DNA from: Apostichopus japonicus
Taxonomy: Eukaryota > Echinodermata > Holothuroidea > Aspidochirotida > Stichopodidae
Direction of reading: 5' to 3'
Assembly (NCBI RefSeq): GCF_037975245.1
Contig: NC_092571.1
Coordinates: forward strand, 4,486,001 to 4,550,000
DNA: 64,000 nt
A program made the translations under genes and the position numbers. Shown one piece after another: positions 59,908 through 64,000 of this stretch (positions are counted from its first letter, which is position 1; each line of letters opens with the position of its first letter). The notes under the pieces were generated by a model. It ran no database searches, was not told the DNA's origin, and was given only the letters and a program-made list of their open reading frames with translations.

Positions 59908-61682
59908 GATACATAAGAGATACAGATGAAGACATTCCACTCGAGAAAGTTGTTCTCTGTAATCTATAAGAACAAATATGATAACAATATATCATTTAAT
60001 TTTACATGTAAAAGTGTTTATTCACAGAAATAGAATCAATAGCCGAATAAGAATATTGATTGCTACATGAACAGTTACACACACACACACTAAATACTTA
60101 AATAAGTGTATAACAGGCGCTCTACTGCTTACCAGAACATTTAATAACGCATTATCTATCTACTCTTTATCACCTGAAGAAATATGAGGTTAAAATTCAA
60201 TAATTTCCTTTGTTATGCAGTGGTACAGCGCCATCTGAAGCTAAATGCTGAGGCGCATGGTTACTAGTTTAATTTTTAATTGATTGTAACAAATTGATTA
60301 GCATAAATAACCTAACTTCTTCGATCTGGCGTCTCATGCTTCAACAGCGGTACGGTAGTCTTCCTGGAGTCGTTTCTCTTAAGATAAAAAAATAGATGAC
60401 AGCTATTGCTACTCAATGGGACTACGGTGTATATTTTGAAGGATAACAAAACATCGCTACACATATATCACATGTGAGTTTACGTTACAAATGATGGAGT
60501 GATACTCACCCCCTTCTACCCCTCGCCCCTAGCTTCATTCGTCTCTCCTCCCCAACTGCATCACGCTCACGTGGAAAGCAACACATCCTTATCTACAATG
60601 ACATTTACAATCACATCTAACAGGGATACATTATCAACTGGTAGGAAGTTTATATCATTCTAGTTCACAGTACTAAATGTTTTGCATTGAACTATCCCCA
60701 GTAGAACCTCCCCTCATCACTGAAGAAAGAAAAATATAAAAAAGGCATTCCTCAGTTGAGCAAAATTATGAAAACGATATCACCTGCGGCTGAACAAATG
60801 AACCAACTGATGTAAGTCTTTAAAGGTCTCAACTTTAAAGGTCTTAAGTAGTCTCATCGGTCCCGATCGTGTAGTAGACATGAGCATAGTCATTATACAA
60901 TTCATAAAATAGCATCTCCAATTTGATAACATATCTAAAAAGATGTCCTCTTGTTGCCTTTTGACAGTCATCAATGGTGAACTGTTACAGCCATATATTA
61001 AATTGTGTCACAAATTCATGACTGATTCATAATGAATTATTTGTCATTTTGGAAATCAAGCCAGGTAATTTATACTCAGAACTGTTTAGGATGACTTCAT
61101 TATTACATTGTAATAACAGGCGTTTAAAGTGGAAGGGGTATTAGAGGGGCAATGGGAGATATATATTTTTTTCCGCTTAATGTGTAAATGGTTAGGAGTA
61201 TGTTTCTCGCTCCCATTGTTTATGACGGCATGTACTCAATAGCGTTATTGATAATTGCAGTCTTATTTTGAGCAATAATCGGTAGACTTGGTAAAGCTGT
61301 TGAATACAAAATAGGTCTTCATGTTAGCCTTAAAAACTGGCTTTAATATATTTAATAAGTACAACTCCTTCAGCGTTGAACCGAGTTGAGTTAAATATAA
61401 TTTATTTAAATATCACCACTTGACCATGAATCATTTCTTTTATAAGCTTAATATACAAAACATGCTTGAATTTCCTGTTAAAGTAAAATTAAAAAAAAAT
61501 AATAATTTGGTTATATCAAATAAGTTTACACTAACCGTCACATAACATCACCACAGACATCAGTACACTAAATCGGGAAAAAATTAGCTGAAACAGTCTT
61601 AAAACTAAAGTTGCAAATAAATTTCATTGTAACTTAACCAAAGAGATTTCATTTCATTATCATCCTGATCAGTTTCATTTAC

Positions 61683-61790
61683 ATTCAAATGAAAACCCTC
61701 ATTCGTGTGCGAATGTACAGGCAGTACTCGTGAACGAGTCTCTGATTTGAATGATAAATATAGCGCTCTTCGCTTTGCAGACATATTACG
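61683..61790 (+). promoter_or_regulatory. Conserved upstream region of an Ig first exon, possible core promoter
   Basis: Counterpart of 11880-11985, with ATTCAAATGAAAACC, ACAGGCAGTACT and a TATA-like GATAAATATA at 61752. Confidence 0.3.
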
Positions 61791-61863
61791 AACAGTGTTG
61801 CGTGTACTGCGGCTACTACATACATCTTAATTACTGTGTATAATTATCACATTATCGTAATTT

Positions 61864-62335
61864 TTGTCCGCTTTATCTTATTCTTTCATTTTTCTTTTCA
61901 CGTTGTCACTTTCTGAGGACACTAAGTGTGACTTTAACTGTCAAGATGGACCTACAGTAAATTCAACAGACTGTCATGTGGTTGTAGGCTGTGACTTATC
62001 GTTTCGAAATATTTCATTTTCATCTATATATAGATATAGGCTACTTTAATTAGATTTGAACTTTACCGAGCTGGCTACTGATGGTACTGATCATCGAGCT
62101 CCCTTTCTTTACTCTGGTACGTTCCGGTATTATGAAGATCATGCTTATGATTGTTATCTATTCCAAGTTGACTACCTGCTCAGGAATTTATCGGGGGAGT
62201 TTTACGATTTTCGTTCCGAATTCGAGACATTCAACCAGGAGATGCTGGAACTTATCACGTCAGCCTAACGAAGATAGACTATTACGACGGGACTAACGGT
62301 CCGATTTTCTTACAACACACATACCGTATATTTGG
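61864..62335 (+). pseudogene. Ig first exon (leader and V-like domain), decayed
   Basis: The frame from 61864 shows a hydrophobic leader without an ATG (a TAA precedes it), then CDFNCQDGPTVNSTDC, VVVGCDLSFRNISF, a TAA at 62047-62049, and in the same frame LNFTELATDG, LYSGTFRYY and LFQVDYL. A frameshift near 62215 moves the end (DIQPGDAGTYHVSL, then LQHTYRIF) to another frame. The end ATATTTG|GCAAGT could be a GC-type donor in phase 1. So one missing start, one nonsense codon and one frameshift separate it from function. Confidence 0.8.
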
Positions 62336-63160
62336 CAAGTAATATATAAATAATATACATAAATACCATAGCTTACATGAAACTAGCCTATTGAGGACAA
62401 TAAGAAAGAAAAATGGCAATGACATGTGCTATTACATTTTCCCTTTCAATCTAACTCAATGAATTATATAATTGCAGTATTTAATTCCCTTCTTTTTTTT
62501 TGGTATCCGTGGAAATTGATATCAGATTAGAGTTAGCGGACATCGATTTATTAAAGATATACATGGAATTTGTCATTTAACGTGTACCTCAGATATAGCA
62601 CAATGTTTAAATATATTAACTTAATTATAACAACCAGTAAGAGAGGGAGAAAGAGGTTGGTGGAGAGGGAGTTGCACTAGAGAAAGAATATTGCATAGCC
62701 CATAGAGAAAATAATATATAGTTAGACTCTGCCTACTGATTAAGCCGTGAAATTAATTAGTGGAAATTAGTGAAACAAACATAGGTAACAAAATAAAACT
62801 TCTTCAAAGTCGTACACACTAATACACGTATGTGAAACTTTTTTATAATTTATCGCTTAAACATATTTAGTATACCTTCATCACGTCTTTTGGATGAGAT
62901 ATGTGCCATGTTTCTTTTAAATTAATTAATTGATTGTATTTTTCCTGGGACTTTATCCTCTGTTGAGTTAGAAAATACATGGTTCTCAAATATGAGATAT
63001 AGTCTTCTCGAATATGCTATTTTCAGCCATGCGCAGTTGAAGTTAAAGATACGCATGCGTCAAAAGTATACTTTCTATGATCATTAAACAGTATTACACA
63101 CATACAATTACGAGCTCAAGTCTCAGACGCGAGGGATCGTTAAAAGTTGCCATTAATTAG
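62336..63160. other. No gene recognised
   Basis: AT-rich DNA between two Ig copies; no frame, exon or repeat supported. Confidence 0.4.
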
Positions 63161-63162
63161 AA

Positions 63163-63363
63163 GATGGAAGGATTTTGTGTTTCTTGGTTCTAGGTTCTTT
63201 GCATCTTTCTTGAATCATGCAATTGTGACGTCACTGACTGTAGTTCTCACTGCAGAGATAAAGAAGCAGTAAAATCAAAAGATTGTTACGCTATGTTAGG
63301 CTGTGACTTCTCGTTCCCGGATATTCCTGTTAATGAAGACTATATTAGATTATATATACATAT

Positions 63364-63405
<42 letters not shown>

Positions 63406-63715
63406 CAGTCAATATAATCAGACAGTCAATCGATATTTATTTCAAGTAAAAGTAGAATATATCGAGGAAGATTATTTCAGGTACTTTCCTGAAATTACCG
63501 AGGATGCTTTTTCTTTCTCCATATTAAACCTGCAACGAGAGGTTGCTGGTACTTATCAGCTATCATTGACTGATGATGACTCTCTCCGTATACTCTTTAC
63601 TCTCATCACACCTATCATCTCTTTACAGTATACCAGCCTCCTACACTTCTTGTTTGCGAAAAAAAAGGCTTTTAATGAATTCGATGGCGCTAGTTTGAAA
63701 CAGGGTGTTTTTTAA
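63163..63715 (+). pseudogene. Ig first exon, decayed, with an expanded (TA)n inside the V-like domain
   Basis: The ATG at 63163 opens MEGFCVSWF, then TAG, and the same frame continues VLCIFLESCNC, a leader broken by a single nonsense codon. After CSSHCRDKEAVKSKDC and LGCDFSFPDIPVNEDY a (TA)n tract (63350-63401) replaces coding sequence, and then VNRYLFQVKVEY and NLQREVAGTYQLSL follow. A frameshift near 63627 puts the C2 linker (VYQPPTLLVCE) out of frame, and homology ends at ~63660. Confidence 0.8.
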
Positions 63716-64000
63716 TATAAAATAATTATATGGCTCTTAAAGGCATCCGTAGATTCACTTTTAGGAGAATAGCGCCTCATCAGGCCATGTATTCAGTGGA
63801 CGGTGGCTGCAAACATGCCGGTCGCAGAGAGTGTCCCCACCTCTGGCCAAAGGCAAGGATTCACGCACGCAACCTAGTACGCTTCTGATCGATTTGACCG
63901 ACCCTCTGCGCATCCTCCCGGGTTCTTTTGCGACAACAAGGGAGACACGGTACGGGATCCTAGGCCACAAAAAGCACCATGCCACAGCCAGAGGTATTAT
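63716..64000. other. No feature recognised; composition change
   Basis: The last ~270 bases are markedly richer in G and C than the Ig locus. This suggests the start of another repeat or gene beyond the window, but nothing diagnostic is visible. Confidence 0.35.

Larger units (their letters stand above)
59275..62030 (+). repeat. Segmental duplication block C, right copy
   Basis: Paralogue of 10195-12200. It is longer mainly through extra DNA between about 60950 and 61620. It carries the second tail exon and the conserved upstream region of an Ig first exon. Confidence 0.8.

Overview
The window is animal nuclear DNA. It is AT-rich and full of long (TA)n and (GATA)n microsatellites. It holds multi-exon coding sequence with GT-AG introns, and remnants of almost every eukaryotic transposon class: L1/Tx1-like and CR1/L2-like LINEs, a Ty3-type LTR element, a Penelope-like element, PIF/Harbinger and hAT. 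I see no bacterial operons, CRISPR, rRNA or tRNA. Together with an expanding immunoglobulin-type family and a repetitive CXC-domain family, this suggests a marine invertebrate deuterostome, perhaps an echinoderm. That assignment is inference from general features, not from a recognised marker gene.

The backbone (1-37 kb and 59-64 kb, all on the + strand) is a tandemly duplicated locus of an immunoglobulin-superfamily receptor that I do not recognise by name. Intact exons are 14658-15447 (signal peptide, V-like, C2-like), 20469-21215 (V-like, C2-like) and 26761-26845 (transmembrane). A short basic cytoplasmic-tail exon occurs at 59829-59907 and again at 10755-10833. Exon phases join without conflict (1/1, 1/2, 2/stop) and predict a protein of about 566 residues. 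A decayed copy with the same exon order occupies 1-10.8 kb and is split by a LINE. A third decayed copy starts at 61.9 kb. Three blocks of paralogous non-coding DNA confirm the duplications.

Between the transmembrane exon and 36.4 kb lies an array of about twenty degenerate V-domain exon relics, all on the + strand. Part of it was recently amplified as a 1.655-kb higher-order unit present nearly three times.

From 38.7 to 59 kb the window is mostly mobile DNA. It holds a dead Harbinger transposase (38.9-40.4 kb) and an LTR retrotransposon on the - strand (41174-45948) with both LTRs and an integrase-before-RNase H order. Two Penelope-like copies follow (46.5-47.3 kb and 57.8-59.0 kb), as does a two-exon - strand gene of unknown function (47505-48283). 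A 4.3-kb unit bounded by inverted repeats (48601-52866) carries a large - strand gene with a putative FEN/XPG-like nuclease core and a CXC (tesmin/TSO1-like) zinc domain. A second CXC-domain terminal exon lies on the + strand at 54834-55198.

If functional, the Ig exons would encode a cell-surface recognition receptor with almost no intracellular signalling capacity. The surrounding elements account for most duplication, inversion and pseudogene formation. Coordinates of degenerate elements are approximate because they were read by eye.
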